Shown piece after piece: positions 1 to 10,310 of a DNA stretch of 64,000 nt. The notes below the pieces were generated by a model. That model was given only the letters and a program-made list of their open reading frames with translations, had not been told where the DNA came from and searched no databases. The translations under genes and the position numbers were made by a program. The first letter of the stretch is position 1. Each line of letters starts with the position of its first letter. Source of the stretch: Actinomycetes bacterium (lineage in GTDB: Bacteria > Actinomycetota > Acidimicrobiia > Acidimicrobiales > RAAP-2). The stretch covers positions 33,306 to 97,305 of the forward strand of contig JAKAUQ010000005.1 in the NCBI GenBank assembly GCA_021827705.1. The letters run 5' to 3'.

Positions 1-133
1 CGAGGCCCGCGAGGGCCTCGTCGGGCACGTCGCGGGCCAGCTCTACGGTGCTGACCACATCGGTCCAGTCGTCGTCGATGGCCTCGGCGCGATCGTTGCG
101 GATGAAGGCGATGGCCCGCACGCTGAACTCCAC
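1..133 (-). CDS. TrmO/TsaA-like tRNA (t6A37) methyltransferase, partial (C-terminal part beyond left edge)
   Basis: Reverse-strand translation from GTG at 133: MEFSVRAIAFIRNDRAEAIDDDWTDVVSTVELARDVPDEALAGL; resembles TsaA/TrmO N-terminus; TAGCAT -10 six nt upstream. Confidence 0.55.
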   Translation of the reverse strand, partial: MEFSVRAIAFIRNDRAEAIDDDWTDVVSTVELARDVPDEALAGL

Positions 134-195
134 GGCGTCATGCTAGCCAGGCCCCCCGACGCCTCCGGGCTGGACCGCTATCGTGGTCTGCGCAC

Positions 196-804
196 ATGGC
201 CGAGCTGACCTTCACCTACGGCACGATGGCGGCCGGCAAGTCGACCCTGGCCCTCCAGCTGTGCTGGCAGCTGCGCGAGAGCCGCACCGACGTCGTGCTG
301 TGGACCTTCGGCGACCGCGCCAGCGGGCTGGTGACCAGCCGCATCGGCATCGAAGCCTCCGCCGAGGCCATCGAGCCGGGTGCCGACCTGGCGCCCTGGC
401 GTGCATCGCTGCGCGAGCGCCAGGTCCGGGTCGTCGTGATCGACGAGGTCCAGTTCGCCAGCGTCGACCAGGTCGACGCGTTGGCCCACCTCGTCGACGA
501 GGACGGAATTGACGTGCACGCCTTCGGCCTGTCGGCCGACTTCCGCCTCGCGCTGTTTCCCGCCTCGGCGCGCCTGTTCGCCATTGCCGACTGGGCCCAC
601 GAGCTACCCCTGACCTCGACGTGCTGGTGCGGTCGGCGCGGGCGCTGCAACGCGCGCGTCGTCGACGGGGTGGTCGTGCGCGAGGGAGATCAGCTGGTCT
701 TCGGCGACGTGGCCCCGGGGGCCACGCACTACCAAGTGCTGTGCCGAACGCACTACTGGCGTGGGCAGTTAGGCCCGACCGGCTCGGGGAGCGTGGGGGA
801 CTAG
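196..804 (+). CDS. tdk: Thymidine kinase
   Basis: P-loop GTMAAGKST, VVVIDEVQF, CWCGRRGRCNARVVDG zinc-ribbon-like region, CRTHYW. Confidence 0.9.
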   Translation: MAELTFTYGTMAAGKSTLALQLCWQLRESRTDVVLWTFGDRASGLVTSRIGIEASAEAIEPGADLAPWRASLRERQVRVVVIDEVQFASVDQVDALAHLVDEDGIDVHAFGLSADFRLALFPASARLFAIADWAHELPLTSTCWCGRRGRCNARVVDGVVVREGDQLVFGDVAPGATHYQVLCRTHYWRGQLGPTGSGSVGD

Positions 805-1829
805 AAGAACCTCGCGCACAGGTCGTAGAGCTCGCGCGGGACGTGGCGCTGGCCCTCGGCCACGTCGCTCAGCGGCGCTAGCTCGATGCGCCCCTGGCGC
901 ACCAGAGGGATCGTGCCCCACCGCCCGGCCACGGCCGCCTCGTAGGCGGCGGCCCCCACCCGGGTGGCCCAGATGCGGTCGTAGGCCGTGGGGCTGCCCC
1001 CGCGCTGGAGGTGCCCGAGCACCGTGGTGCGGACCTCGAAGCCACCGTGGGCCTCGATGCGCGAGGCCACGAAGTGGCCGACGCCCCGCAGAGCCAGGCG
1101 GGTCCCGCGCACACCTTCGACGGGCAGCTCGCCGGCCTCCTGGCCACCCAGGCTGGTGAGGTTGACGCCTTCGGCGACCACCACGATGGAGAAGGCGTGG
1201 CCGCGCGCGCGGCGGCGCACGAGGTGGGAGAGGACGTCTTCCATGGTCAGGGGGAACTCGGGGATGACGACCAGGTCGGCGCCGCCGGCCAGGCCGCCCA
1301 GCGCCGCCACCCAGCCGGTGGACCGGCCCATGGTCTCGACCACCATGACGCGGTGGTGCGAGGCGGCAGTCGTGTAGAGGCGGTCGAGGGACTCGGCCAC
1401 GAGGGAGATTGCCGTGTCGAAGCCGATGCAGTAGTCGGTGCCGAGCAGGTCGTTGTCGAGCGTCTTGGGCACGCCCACGACCGGCGCGCCACGCTCGGCG
1501 AGCCAGTGCGAGATCCGCTGGGTCCCGTCGCCCCCGATGGCGACCAGGGCGTCGAGATGCTCGCCGATCGCGGCCAGGACCTGATCGCGTCCGCCCGCGG
1601 GCCGGTCCAAGTCGTAGCGCGCGGTGCCCAGGATCGTCCCGCCCAGCCCGATGATGCCGGCGAAGTCGCTGTCGCGTAGCTCGCGCGGCCGATAGGTGAC
1701 GAGTCCCGACCAGCCGTTGGCCACGCCCACCACGGTGTGGCCGTCGGCCAGGGCCATGCGGCCCACCGCTCGGATCGCCGCGTTGAGGCCCGGCGCGTCA
1801 CCGCCGGCAGTCAGGATCCCGATGCGCAT
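801..1829 (-). CDS. pfkA: 6-phosphofructokinase
   Basis: MRIGILTAGGDAPGLNAAIR, AIGGDGT, VPKTLDNDL; start trimmed from longer ORF. Confidence 0.93.
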   Translation of the reverse strand: MRIGILTAGGDAPGLNAAIRAVGRMALADGHTVVGVANGWSGLVTYRPRELRDSDFAGIIGLGGTILGTARYDLDRPAGGRDQVLAAIGEHLDALVAIGGDGTQRISHWLAERGAPVVGVPKTLDNDLLGTDYCIGFDTAISLVAESLDRLYTTAASHHRVMVVETMGRSTGWVAALGGLAGGADLVVIPEFPLTMEDVLSHLVRRRARGHAFSIVVVAEGVNLTSLGGQEAGELPVEGVRGTRLALRGVGHFVASRIEAHGGFEVRTTVLGHLQRGGSPTAYDRIWATRVGAAAYEAAVAGRWGTIPLVRQGRIELAPLSDVAEGQRHVPRELYDLCARFF

Positions 1830-1901
1830 CGGCCACCTTTCGTCGAGCCCACTGTAGGCGTCGGGTCCCGGATCTCCCGGTTCGACCCGCGGACGTCGCG
1901 G

Positions 1902-1945
1902 GTTCACCGGGCCGTCACGTGGGGTTCACCTGGCCCCCCTACGCT
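1902..1945 (+). promoter_or_regulatory. Pho-box-like promoter of pstB (three 11-bp units plus -10 TACGCT)
   Basis: GTTCACC(1902)/CGTCACG(1913)/GTTCACC(1924) at exact 11-bp spacing; TACGCT at 1940-1945. Confidence 0.8.
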
Positions 1946-1967
1946 GCGCCCAGCGAGGAGGTTCGCA

Positions 1968-2804
1968 GTGGACGAGATCACCGGGCGTTCCCCCGCCGAC
2001 GCGCACGTCGCATCCGTGCTGCGCACGCTGGACCCGGATCGAGACCGGCCCGCCGAGGTGCTCGCGGTCCAGCGCCTGAGCGTCGGCTTTGCCGGCCAGC
2101 GCGTGCTGCGCGACGTCACGGTGGCCCTGCCCCGGGGCACCGTGACGGCGATCATCGGGCCCACCGGATCGGGCAAGTCGACCTTCCTGCGCACCTTGAA
2201 CCGCATGAACGACCGGGTGCGCGGGTTCGAGCGTGACGGCGATGTGCTGCTGGACGGCGAGAGCATCTGGTCGCCCGCCCAGGACCTCCTGGCGGTGCGG
2301 CGCCGGGTGGGGATGCTCTTCCAGCGGCCCAATCCCTTCCCGATGTCGATCCGCGACAACGTGGTCGCGGGCGTGCGCGCCCACGGGATCGCGCGGGGCA
2401 AGCAGCTCGACGTCGTGGCCGAGATCCGCCTGCGCGAGGTGGGTCTGTGGGACGCGGTCAAGGACCGCCTGCACGGCTCGCCCTACCGGCTCTCCGGCGG
2501 GCAGCAGCAACTCCTGTGCCTGGCGCGCGCCCTGGCCGTGGGGCCCGAGGTGCTCCTGCTCGACGAGCCCACCTCAGCGCTCGACCCGATGTCCACCGAG
2601 GCCGTCGAGGCACTCTTCAAGACGCTCACGCCGGCCCTGACGCTGCTCGTCGTGACCCACAACCTGGGCCAGGCGCGGCGGCTGTCGGACGCCACCATCT
2701 TGTTCTACGACGGCCAGCTGGCCGAGCACGGCGCCACCGCGCAGGTCTTCGAGCAGCCCCAGGACCCGCGAACGGCGCGCTACGTGCAGGGTCTGGTCGG
2801 CTGA
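1968..2804 (+). CDS. pstB: Phosphate ABC transporter ATP-binding protein PstB
   Basis: Walker A GPTGSGKST, LSGGQQQLLCLARAL signature, LLLDEPTSALDP; GTG after gaggagg RBS. Confidence 0.9.
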   Translation: MDEITGRSPADAHVASVLRTLDPDRDRPAEVLAVQRLSVGFAGQRVLRDVTVALPRGTVTAIIGPTGSGKSTFLRTLNRMNDRVRGFERDGDVLLDGESIWSPAQDLLAVRRRVGMLFQRPNPFPMSIRDNVVAGVRAHGIARGKQLDVVAEIRLREVGLWDAVKDRLHGSPYRLSGGQQQLLCLARALAVGPEVLLLDEPTSALDPMSTEAVEALFKTLTPALTLLVVTHNLGQARRLSDATILFYDGQLAEHGATAQVFEQPQDPRTARYVQGLVG

Positions 2805-2826
2805 CCTCACCGAGAAATCCCCTCGG

Positions 2827-2870
2827 ACTCACCGGCCCGTCACGGGTGGTTCACCTCGCCTCCCTACGGT
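2827..2870 (+). promoter_or_regulatory. Pho-box-like promoter of pstSCA (three 11-bp units plus -10 TACGGT)
   Basis: ACTCACC(2827)/CGTCACG(2838)/GTTCACC(2849) at 11-bp spacing; TACGGT at 2865-2870. Confidence 0.8.
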
Positions 2871-2899
2871 GAGCGCGTCAACGAGAGAGAGGAATCCAC

Positions 2900-4039
2900 G
2901 TGAAGCAGATTGGACGTCCGCGCGGGCGGGCGGTCTCGATCCTGGCCCTGGCGGCCTCGGTGGCCCTGGTGGGCCTGTCGAGCGCTGCGGGGGCCGGGGC
3001 GCGACCCGCGGCCAAGAAGAAGGCGCCAGCCACGGCGGCGCTGAAGGTGGAGACGCCCCCCGCGGCCAACCTCAGCGAGACGGGCAGCACCCTGCTGTAT
3101 CCGCTGTGGAACCTGTGGGCTCCCGACTACCAGGCGATGTTCCCCAAGGTCACCCTGTCCACGGCGGGCACCGGCTCGGGCACCGGCATCGCCGACGCGA
3201 CGACGGGGACGGTCAACATCGGGTCGTCGGACGCCTACCTGTCGCCCACGACGCTGGCGTCGGCACCGTCGCTGCTCAACATCCCGCTGGCCATCTCCTA
3301 CCAGGTGATCATGTACGACATCCCGGGCCTGACCGCGCACCTGAAGCTGAACGGCACCATCCTGACGCGGATCTACTTGGGCAAGATCACCAACTGGTCC
3401 GACCCCCAGATCACGGCGCTCAACCCGGGGGTCAAGATCCCCTCGCTGCCCATCGTGGCCCTGCACCGCTCCGACGGCAGTGGCGACACATTCCTGTTCT
3501 CCCAGTACCTGGCGCGCCAGGACGGCGCGGAGTGGGGCGTGGGCAACTACGGCACCACGGTGACCTGGCCGGCCATCAAGAACCAGCTGGCCGAGCAGGG
3601 CAACGGCGGCATGGTCTCGGGCTGTGCGGCGACGCCGGGCTGTGTGGCCTACGTCGGCGTGTCGTTCCTGACCCAGGGACTCGGTGACGGCCTCGGCTAC
3701 GCCCAGCTGCGCAACGGCATGGGCCAGTACGTGATGCCGACCTCCCAGGCCGTGGCCCGCGAGGCGGCGGGCTACACGAGGATCACACCGGCCAACGGCA
3801 CGATCTCGATGATCAACGGGCGCGTCAAGGGCGGCTACCCGATCATCAACTACGAGTACGCCATCGTGAACGCCAAGCAGTCCTCCGCCTCGACGGCCAA
3901 GGCGGTGCGCTCGGTGCTCGAGTGGGCCATCAACCCCCGCTTCGGCAACAGTCACAAGTACCTGAGCCAGGTCCGCTTCCAGGCCCTGCCGCTCAAGGTC
4001 GTGCTGCAGTCCTACAAGCAGATCCAGAAGATCCAGTGA
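2900..4039 (+). CDS. pstS: Phosphate-binding protein PstS
   Basis: Signal peptide, [31 protein letters not shown] typical of PstS. Confidence 0.92.
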   Translation: MKQIGRPRGRAVSILALAASVALVGLSSAAGAGARPAAKKKAPATAALKVETPPAANLSETGSTLLYPLWNLWAPDYQAMFPKVTLSTAGTGSGTGIADATTGTVNIGSSDAYLSPTTLASAPSLLNIPLAISYQVIMYDIPGLTAHLKLNGTILTRIYLGKITNWSDPQITALNPGVKIPSLPIVALHRSDGSGDTFLFSQYLARQDGAEWGVGNYGTTVTWPAIKNQLAEQGNGGMVSGCAATPGCVAYVGVSFLTQGLGDGLGYAQLRNGMGQYVMPTSQAVAREAAGYTRITPANGTISMINGRVKGGYPIINYEYAIVNAKQSSASTAKAVRSVLEWAINPRFGNSHKYLSQVRFQALPLKVVLQSYKQIQKIQ

Positions 4040-5103
4040 CGCTGCGCGCGCCCAGCACCCCTGGGGGAGCCCGCCGGGACGAGTCGTCCCGGCGGGCTCG
4101 CCGCGCCTGGGCGCGCCGGGAGGAGGCCGTCTGGCGGCTCGGGGGACGCGTGGCCACGCTGGTTCCGGTCGGCGCCCTCGTCTTCGTGCTGGCGGTGCTC
4201 GCCGTCAAGGCGTGGCCCGCGATCCGGGTCAGCGGCTGGGGCTACCTGACGGGGTCGTCCTGGCTGCCGGGCAGCACCTACGGCGGCGTCGAGAAGGTCC
4301 ACGGCGTCACGATCCCGGTTGGCGCGCACTACGGGGCCTGGCCCCTGGTCGCGGGCACGCTGCAGACCTCGGCCATCGCGCTGGTCTTCGCCGTCCCGGT
4401 GTCGATCCTGACCGCTTTCGCCCTCACCGAGGGCCTGCCCGGCCGCATCGCCCGACCGCTCGGCTTCGTGGTCGAGGTGGTCGCGGGCATCCCGAGCGTC
4501 ATCATCGGCCTGTGGGGGGTCCTGGTGCTCGGCCCGTTCTTGGCTCACGACGTCTACCCCCTGATTGCCACGCACGTGCCCAACGTCCCGGTGCTGAAGT
4601 ACCTCGGGGGATCGGTCGGCTACGGCGAGGGGCTCCTCACCTCGGGCCTGGTCCTGGGCCTGATGATCGTGCCCATCATCGCCTCGACCACGCGGGACCT
4701 CTTCTTGCAGGTCCCCGCGCTGCCCCAGGAGGGCGCGCGGGCCCTGGGCATGACCGACGCCGAGGTGGCCCGGCGCGTGACGCTGCCGTGGGTGCGCTCC
4801 GGGGTGATCGGCGCGGCGGTCCTCGGGCTCGGCCGGGCGCTCGGCGAGACGATCGCCGTGGCCATGGTCTCGGGCTCCGTGCTCGGCGTCGTCTCGCCGA
4901 ACCTCTACGGCACGATGACGACGATCGCGGCCACGATCGTCAGCCAGCTCGACTCGGCCGCCACCGACGGGACGGGATTCGCCGTGGCCAACCTGGCCGA
5001 GGCCGGACTGCTGCTCGCGGCCATCTCCATCGCCGTCAACCTGGCGGCCCGGGCCATCGTGCGGCGCTCGGGCGCCCTGAGAGCCCCCGTGGGGCGGGCC
5101 TGA
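4036..5103 (+). CDS. pstC: Phosphate ABC transporter permease PstC
   Basis: Permease motif [47 protein letters not shown] overlap with pstS. Confidence 0.92.
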   Translation: MTLRAPSTPGGARRDESSRRARRAWARREEAVWRLGGRVATLVPVGALVFVLAVLAVKAWPAIRVSGWGYLTGSSWLPGSTYGGVEKVHGVTIPVGAHYGAWPLVAGTLQTSAIALVFAVPVSILTAFALTEGLPGRIARPLGFVVEVVAGIPSVIIGLWGVLVLGPFLAHDVYPLIATHVPNVPVLKYLGGSVGYGEGLLTSGLVLGLMIVPIIASTTRDLFLQVPALPQEGARALGMTDAEVARRVTLPWVRSGVIGAAVLGLGRALGETIAVAMVSGSVLGVVSPNLYGTMTTIAATIVSQLDSAATDGTGFAVANLAEAGLLLAAISIAVNLAARAIVRRSGALRAPVGRA

Positions 5104-5984
5104 TGGTCGAGATCGTCCCGTCCGGGCTCCCCTCGACCCGCTGGCGCCGGCTGCGCGCGCGCCTCTTCCACGTCCTCATGCTCGGGGCTCTGGCCCTCGT
5201 CGTGGGCCCAGCTCTGTGGCTGGTCGGGGGCGTCGTCGCGCGGGCGCTGCCCGGCTGGCGCTGGAGCGTGCTGACCACCCTGTCTGAGGGCACCAGCGGT
5301 GGGCTGGCCAACGCCATCGTCGGCACGCTGGTGCTGATGGCCGGGGTCCTGGTCCTGGCGGGCACCACGGGCATCTTGACCGGCATCTACCTGTCCGAGT
5401 TCGCCGCGGGGAGCCGAGGCGTCCACGTGGTGCGCATCGCCATCGACGTCCTGGCGGGCTTCCCCTCCATCGTGCTCGGCTACGTCGGCTACGTGGCGCT
5501 GTGCGTCGGCCTGGGCTGGGGCTTCTCCTTGCTCCCGGCCCTCATGATCCTGTCGTTCATGGTCGTGCCCTACATCGCCAAGTCGACCGAGTCGTCCCTC
5601 CACCAGGTGCCCACGGCCTACCGCGAGGGTGCCGAGGCGCTCGGGATGCCCGGCGGCCACGCCCTGCGCCGGGTCGTGGTGCGCACGGCGCTGCCCGGGA
5701 TCGTGACCGGGCTGCTCATCGCGCTCTCGATCGCCGGCGGCGAGACGGCGCCCCTGCTCTACACGGCCGGCGTCACCAACAACCTGCCGACGTGGAGCCT
5801 GCTGCACCACCCCATCGCCTACCTCACCTACTACGTCTGGACCGACTGGAACCAGCCCTCCACCGAGGCCCACGTCGTCTCCTACGACGCGAGCCTCATC
5901 TTGATGGTCCTGGTCCTCGTGATGCTGGTGGTCGCCCGGGTGATCGTGGCCCGCACGCAGCGCCACACCGAGTCGTCGGCGTAG
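5103..5984 (+). CDS. pstA: Phosphate ABC transporter permease PstA
   Basis: EGAEALGMPGGHALRRVVVRTALPGIVTGLLIALSIAGGETAPLL; TGATG overlap with pstC. Confidence 0.92.
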   Translation: MVEIVPSGLPSTRWRRLRARLFHVLMLGALALVVGPALWLVGGVVARALPGWRWSVLTTLSEGTSGGLANAIVGTLVLMAGVLVLAGTTGILTGIYLSEFAAGSRGVHVVRIAIDVLAGFPSIVLGYVGYVALCVGLGWGFSLLPALMILSFMVVPYIAKSTESSLHQVPTAYREGAEALGMPGGHALRRVVVRTALPGIVTGLLIALSIAGGETAPLLYTAGVTNNLPTWSLLHHPIAYLTYYVWTDWNQPSTEAHVVSYDASLILMVLVLVMLVVARVIVARTQRHTESSA

Positions 5985-6021
5985 CCCGTCGCCTTGCTAC
6001 CCTCGGCGCAGGAGGTGAGCA

Positions 6022-7419
6022 ATGGCAACCGAACTGTGGCAGGAGCCGGCCAGCCGGCTGGCCAAGATGATCCGGGGGGGACTGACGACCTCGCGCGAGG
6101 TGGTCGAGGCGCACCTCGAGCGCATCGAGGCCGTCAACCCCGCGATCAACGCGGTCGTCGAGGTCCGCGCCGACGAGGTGCTCGAGGAGGCCGACCGCGC
6201 TGACGAGGCCCGCCGGGAGGGGCGGCCGCTCGGCCCACTGCACGGGGTTCCCTTCACCGCCAAGACCAACATCGACGTCGCGGGCTACACCACGACCCAG
6301 GGCACCACGGCCCTGGCCGGGCTCGTGGCCAGCGCCGACGCCCCGGTCGTCGAGCGCCTGCGGGCCGCCGGCGCGGTGCTGCTGGCGCGCACCAACATGC
6401 CCGACCTCGGCCTGCGCATCAACACCGAGTCCTCGCTCTACGGTCCCGCCCACAACCCGTGGCGCCACGGGCGCACCACCGGGGGGTCCTCGGGCGGCGA
6501 GGCCGCAGCCCTGGCCACCGGCATGAGCCCCCTCGGGCTCGGCAACGACATCGGCGGCTCGCTGCGCAACCCCGCCTACGCGTGCGGGGTCTGCTCGATC
6601 AAGCCCTCGCGCGGGCGGGTGCCGATGGCCAACGTGACCGATCCGGTCGAGCGCCCCCTCAACGCGCAGCTGATGCTGGCCGAGGGCGTCCTGGCCCGTC
6701 ACATCGCCGACGTGCGCGCCGGCCTCTTCGCCATCATGGGCTCGCACCCCCGCGACCCCCAGGCCGTCGACGTCCCCCTGTCGGGCCCGCCGCTGGCGCG
6801 GCGGGTGGCCCTCGTGCCCGAGCCCGCCGGCGGCGCGACCGATCCCGGCGTCGCCGAGGGTGTGCGAGCCGCGGGCCGCGCCCTGGAGGCGGCCGGCTAC
6901 GAGGTCGAAGAGATCGCGCCCCCGCTGCTGGAGGAGACCTACGCCGCTTGGACCGAGCTCATGATGACCAGCCTCGCCGTGGCGGCCCCGCTGATCGTGC
7001 CCCTGCTCGGCGAGGACGGTCGGCGCTTCCTGGAGCTGTCCATGGTCGACTTCGCCGCGACGCCCGAGTCTCTCTACGCCATGCACCAGAAGCGCTTCGC
7101 CGTGGCGCGCTCCTGGCGCGCCTTCATGGAGGACCACCCCCTGGTGGTGGGGCCGACTTGGACCCAGCCGCCCTTCGAGCACGGGTTCGACATCCGCGAC
7201 GCCGCCTCGGCGCGGGCGGTCAATGAGCTGTTCCGCTTCGTGCTGCCGGCCAACCTCCTGGGCCTGCCCGCCGTGTGCGTGCCGACCGGGGTCGCCAACG
7301 GGCTCCCCGTGGGGGCGCAGATCATCGGTCCGCGCTTCCGCGACGACGTATGCCTGGACGCCGGCGAGGCGATCGAGCGCGCGCTGGGCGTGCTCACGCC
7401 GATCGACCCGCGCCCGTGA
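6022..7419 (+). CDS. Amidase signature family protein
   Basis: GVPFTAKTN, GRTTGGSSGGEAAALATGMSPLGLGNDIGGSLRNPA (Ser-cisSer-Lys triad). Confidence 0.92.
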   Translation: MATELWQEPASRLAKMIRGGLTTSREVVEAHLERIEAVNPAINAVVEVRADEVLEEADRADEARREGRPLGPLHGVPFTAKTNIDVAGYTTTQGTTALAGLVASADAPVVERLRAAGAVLLARTNMPDLGLRINTESSLYGPAHNPWRHGRTTGGSSGGEAAALATGMSPLGLGNDIGGSLRNPAYACGVCSIKPSRGRVPMANVTDPVERPLNAQLMLAEGVLARHIADVRAGLFAIMGSHPRDPQAVDVPLSGPPLARRVALVPEPAGGATDPGVAEGVRAAGRALEAAGYEVEEIAPPLLEETYAAWTELMMTSLAVAAPLIVPLLGEDGRRFLELSMVDFAATPESLYAMHQKRFAVARSWRAFMEDHPLVVGPTWTQPPFEHGFDIRDAASARAVNELFRFVLPANLLGLPAVCVPTGVANGLPVGAQIIGPRFRDDVCLDAGEAIERALGVLTPIDPRP

Positions 7420-7925
7420 CCTGGCCCGTCGGCCCGCTGAAGCGCGAGGAGGTGCCCGAGGCGGTGGCCGTGCTGCTGTCGGGGTCGCTCGCCCCGGCCG
7501 ACGAGCGCCCCGAAGAGCCCGAGCGCTACTGGGCGGCGACGCTGGCCACGCGCGCGCGTGGCGGCGAGGTGTTGGTGGCTCGCGACGCGTCAGGCGTCAT
7601 CGGCGTGGTTGAGTTGATGATCCTGCCGCACTTCCAGCACGCTGGGGGGTGGTGCGCCGAGCTGGAGAGCTTCTTCGTGCGCCCCGACCGCCGCTCCCAG
7701 GGCGTGGGCGCCGCGCTGCTGGCCGCGGCCGAGGAGCGCGCGGTGCGTGCGGGGTGCTACCGCATCCAGCTGACCAGCCGCAACGTGCGCACCGACGCCC
7801 ACCGCTTCTATCGGCGCCACGGCTTCGACCAGGGGAGCCAGGGCTTCAAGAAGCCGCTCGGCGCTGGGTCCGGCGAGGGCGGTGGCTACGCTGAGCCCGG
7901 AGGTGGCGATGAACAGCAACGATGA
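7416..7925 (+). CDS. GNAT family N-acetyltransferase
   Basis: FFVRPDRRSQGVGAALLAAAEERAVRAGCYRIQLTS ... FYRRHGF. Confidence 0.85.
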   Translation: MTWPVGPLKREEVPEAVAVLLSGSLAPADERPEEPERYWAATLATRARGGEVLVARDASGVIGVVELMILPHFQHAGGWCAELESFFVRPDRRSQGVGAALLAAAEERAVRAGCYRIQLTSRNVRTDAHRFYRRHGFDQGSQGFKKPLGAGSGEGGGYAEPGGGDEQQR

Positions 7926-8262
7926 GGTGCGCGCCGAACTGCGCCAGCCGGCCCTGGACCTGCGTGCGATGGTCCCCGAGGTCCTGAAGGGCTACTCGGC
8001 GATGTCCAAGGCGGCCATGGCCGAAGGCGAGTTGTCGGCGGGTGTCAAGGAGCTGCTGGCCCTGATGGTGGCGATCACCCGTCAGTGCGACGGCTGCGTG
8101 GTGTCCCACACCCGCGGCGCCGCCCGCCACGGCGTGACGCGCCAGCAGGTGGCCGAGGCCGTCGGGGTGGCCATCATGATGAACGGCGGGCCCGGCACGG
8201 TGTGGGGCCCCCGCGCGCTGCGCTCCTTTGACGAGGCGGTCGCTGCGTTGCGGGCCCCCTAG
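7909..8262 (+). CDS. Carboxymuconolactone decarboxylase / AhpD-like protein
   Basis: ELLALMVAITRQCDGCVVSHTRGAARHGVTRQQVAEAVGVAIMM with CxxC. Confidence 0.85.
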   Translation: MNSNDEVRAELRQPALDLRAMVPEVLKGYSAMSKAAMAEGELSAGVKELLALMVAITRQCDGCVVSHTRGAARHGVTRQQVAEAVGVAIMMNGGPGTVWGPRALRSFDEAVAALRAP

Positions 8263-8321
8263 GGCGGGGTCGTCTCGGGAGGCGGCGTCTCGCCGCCGTG
8301 GCGTCACGCGCCAGCGGCACC

Positions 8322-9587
8322 CTAGGCCCACGCGTAGGGCAGGTGGGCGATGCCGTTGACGAAGTTCGACACCACCCGGACCGGCTCTCCGGTCGCGCGC
8401 ACCTGGGGGGCCCGGGCCAGCAGGGTCTCGAGGGTCACGGCGATCTCGCGTCGGGCCAGGTGCGCTCCGAGGCAGAAGTGCGGGCCCGGGGCGCCGAAGC
8501 CGAAGTGATCGTTGGGCCGACGCCCGACGTCGAAGACCTCGGGGTGGTCGAAGGCCGTCTCGTCGCGGTTGGCCGACTGGTAGATCAGCAGGACCTTGTC
8601 GCCGGCAGCCAGCTCGACACCCGACAGCGTGGCGCGGGTCGCCAGCGTGCGTCGCATCCAGATCACCGGCGACGCCCAGCGCACGATCTCGTCGGTGGCC
8701 GTGCCCATCAGGCCCCCGACGTCGTCGAGTAGGCGCTGGCGTTGGTCGGGGTGCTCGCTCAGGGCCACCAGCGCGTGCGCGATGGCGCTGCGGGTCGTCT
8801 CGTTGCCCGCGATCACCAGGAGGATGAAGAAGGACGCCAGCTCCTGTTCGCTCAGGCGCTCGGACTCGATGGTCGCGTTGACCAGGGCGCTGGTGATGTC
8901 GTCGACGGGATGCTGGCGCCGGTAGCGACCCAGCTCCTCCATGAGGCCGCGCAGGGTGGCGCCCGCCTCGAGGAGGGCGACCACCGGATCGTGACCCTCG
9001 GGCACGAACGCCGGGTCACCGGCCGCGACGATGACGTCCGAGCAGCGCGCGATCGTCTCGTGCTCCGAGGCGGGCACGCCCATCATGTCGGCGATCACCT
9101 CGAGGGGCAGGGGAGCGGCGATGTCGGCGACGAAGTCGCCTGATCCGGCGTCGGCCGCGCGGGCCACCAGGCGCGTGGCGCGGTCCTGGATGCCCTGCTC
9201 GATGGCGCGCACCTGGCGCGGGCCGAAGGCGGTGGACACGATGCGGCGCAGGCGCGCGTGGCGCGGATTGTCGGTCGAGATCATGCCCGAGAAGTACTCG
9301 ACCATCTCGGGGGGCAGGTCGAGCTGGGAGACGGCACCCGGGCCCGACAGGAAGACCTCGGGGTGGCGCGAGACGTGCGCCACGTCGGCGTGCCGGGTCA
9401 CGGCCAGGTAGCCCCGCCCCGGGGGGAAGCGGAAGGCGGTGCTGGTGAAGGTCGGGTCGCGGAAGCGCGCTACCGGCCGGTGCGCCCGCAGCAGCGCGAA
9501 GGCCGCCTCACGCTCGGCCATCGGGCGACGCCAGAACGCGGAGGCGGAAAGGTCGATCTCGTCGATGCCGCCCGTCCACGCCGTCAC
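8322..9587 (-). CDS. Cytochrome P450
   Basis: I-helix AGNETTRSA, heme loop FGFGAPGPHFCLGAHLARREI; start trimmed to GTG 9587. Confidence 0.92.
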   Translation of the reverse strand: MTAWTGGIDEIDLSASAFWRRPMAEREAAFALLRAHRPVARFRDPTFTSTAFRFPPGRGYLAVTRHADVAHVSRHPEVFLSGPGAVSQLDLPPEMVEYFSGMISTDNPRHARLRRIVSTAFGPRQVRAIEQGIQDRATRLVARAADAGSGDFVADIAAPLPLEVIADMMGVPASEHETIARCSDVIVAAGDPAFVPEGHDPVVALLEAGATLRGLMEELGRYRRQHPVDDITSALVNATIESERLSEQELASFFILLVIAGNETTRSAIAHALVALSEHPDQRQRLLDDVGGLMGTATDEIVRWASPVIWMRRTLATRATLSGVELAAGDKVLLIYQSANRDETAFDHPEVFDVGRRPNDHFGFGAPGPHFCLGAHLARREIAVTLETLLARAPQVRATGEPVRVVSNFVNGIAHLPYAWA

Positions 9588-9644
9588 GGTGGGCAGCGTA
9601 GCCAGCCCCGTCACGCGCCGGTCGAATCCCGGCAGACTGGAGGG

Positions 9645-9977
9645 GTGCCCGAACTGACCGATGCCGAGCGCGAGAGCCGGCTGCGCGCGCTGCGCGACCT
9701 CATCGAGCTGATGCGCCCCGCGGTGCAAGCTGACGGTGGCGACCTGGTGCTGGTGCGCGCGGACGTCGAGTCGGGCGTGGTGGAAGTGGAGCTCCAAGGC
9801 GCCTGCTCGAGCTGTGCGATCTCGACCGACACGCTGCAGGGGGGCGTCACGCGCATCCTCCAGGACCGCCTCGCCTGGGTGACCGACGTGGTGGGCGGGG
9901 TGGACGACAGCTTCGACCTCGAGGCCTCGATGGCGCTGGGTACCGGCGGCTACGTCCCGCGCTACCGGCCGCGCTGA
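9645..9977 (+). CDS. NifU C-terminal-like Fe-S scaffold protein
   Basis: LRPAVQADGGDLVLV...VEVELQGACSSCAISTDTLQGGVTRIL. Confidence 0.88.
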   Translation: MPELTDAERESRLRALRDLIELMRPAVQADGGDLVLVRADVESGVVEVELQGACSSCAISTDTLQGGVTRILQDRLAWVTDVVGGVDDSFDLEASMALGTGGYVPRYRPR

Positions 9978-10027
9978 CCGGCTGGCTGGCGGGCCAACGC
10001 ACTACGCTCCGAGGCGAGGGAGGTGTC

Positions 10028-10285
10028 ATGGGCATTCTCGACAAGGTCAAGGGCCAAGCAGCCGCCGCGGCCAGTGCGGCGCGCGATGCGGCCCAGAAGG
10101 GCCAGTCCAAGGTCGACGAGTTCCAGGCCCGGCGCGCTGCCGATCAGACACTGCGCCAGCTGGGCCTGGCCGTCTACTTGAACCAGGCCGGTCGGGGCTC
10201 GGCGACCTACGAGCAGGACGTCGCGGGGTTCTTCGAGTCCCTGGCGCAGTACGAGGCCGAGCACGGGCCACTGACCGCGGAGTGA
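10028..10285 (+). CDS. Small hypothetical protein
   Basis: 85 aa ORF with good SD (gaggtgtc) and Actinobacteria-like composition. Confidence 0.6.
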   Translation: MGILDKVKGQAAAAASAARDAAQKGQSKVDEFQARRAADQTLRQLGLAVYLNQAGRGSATYEQDVAGFFESLAQYEAEHGPLTAE

Positions 10286-10310
10286 GCGACCCGTGGCGGT
10301 CACGCTCCCG

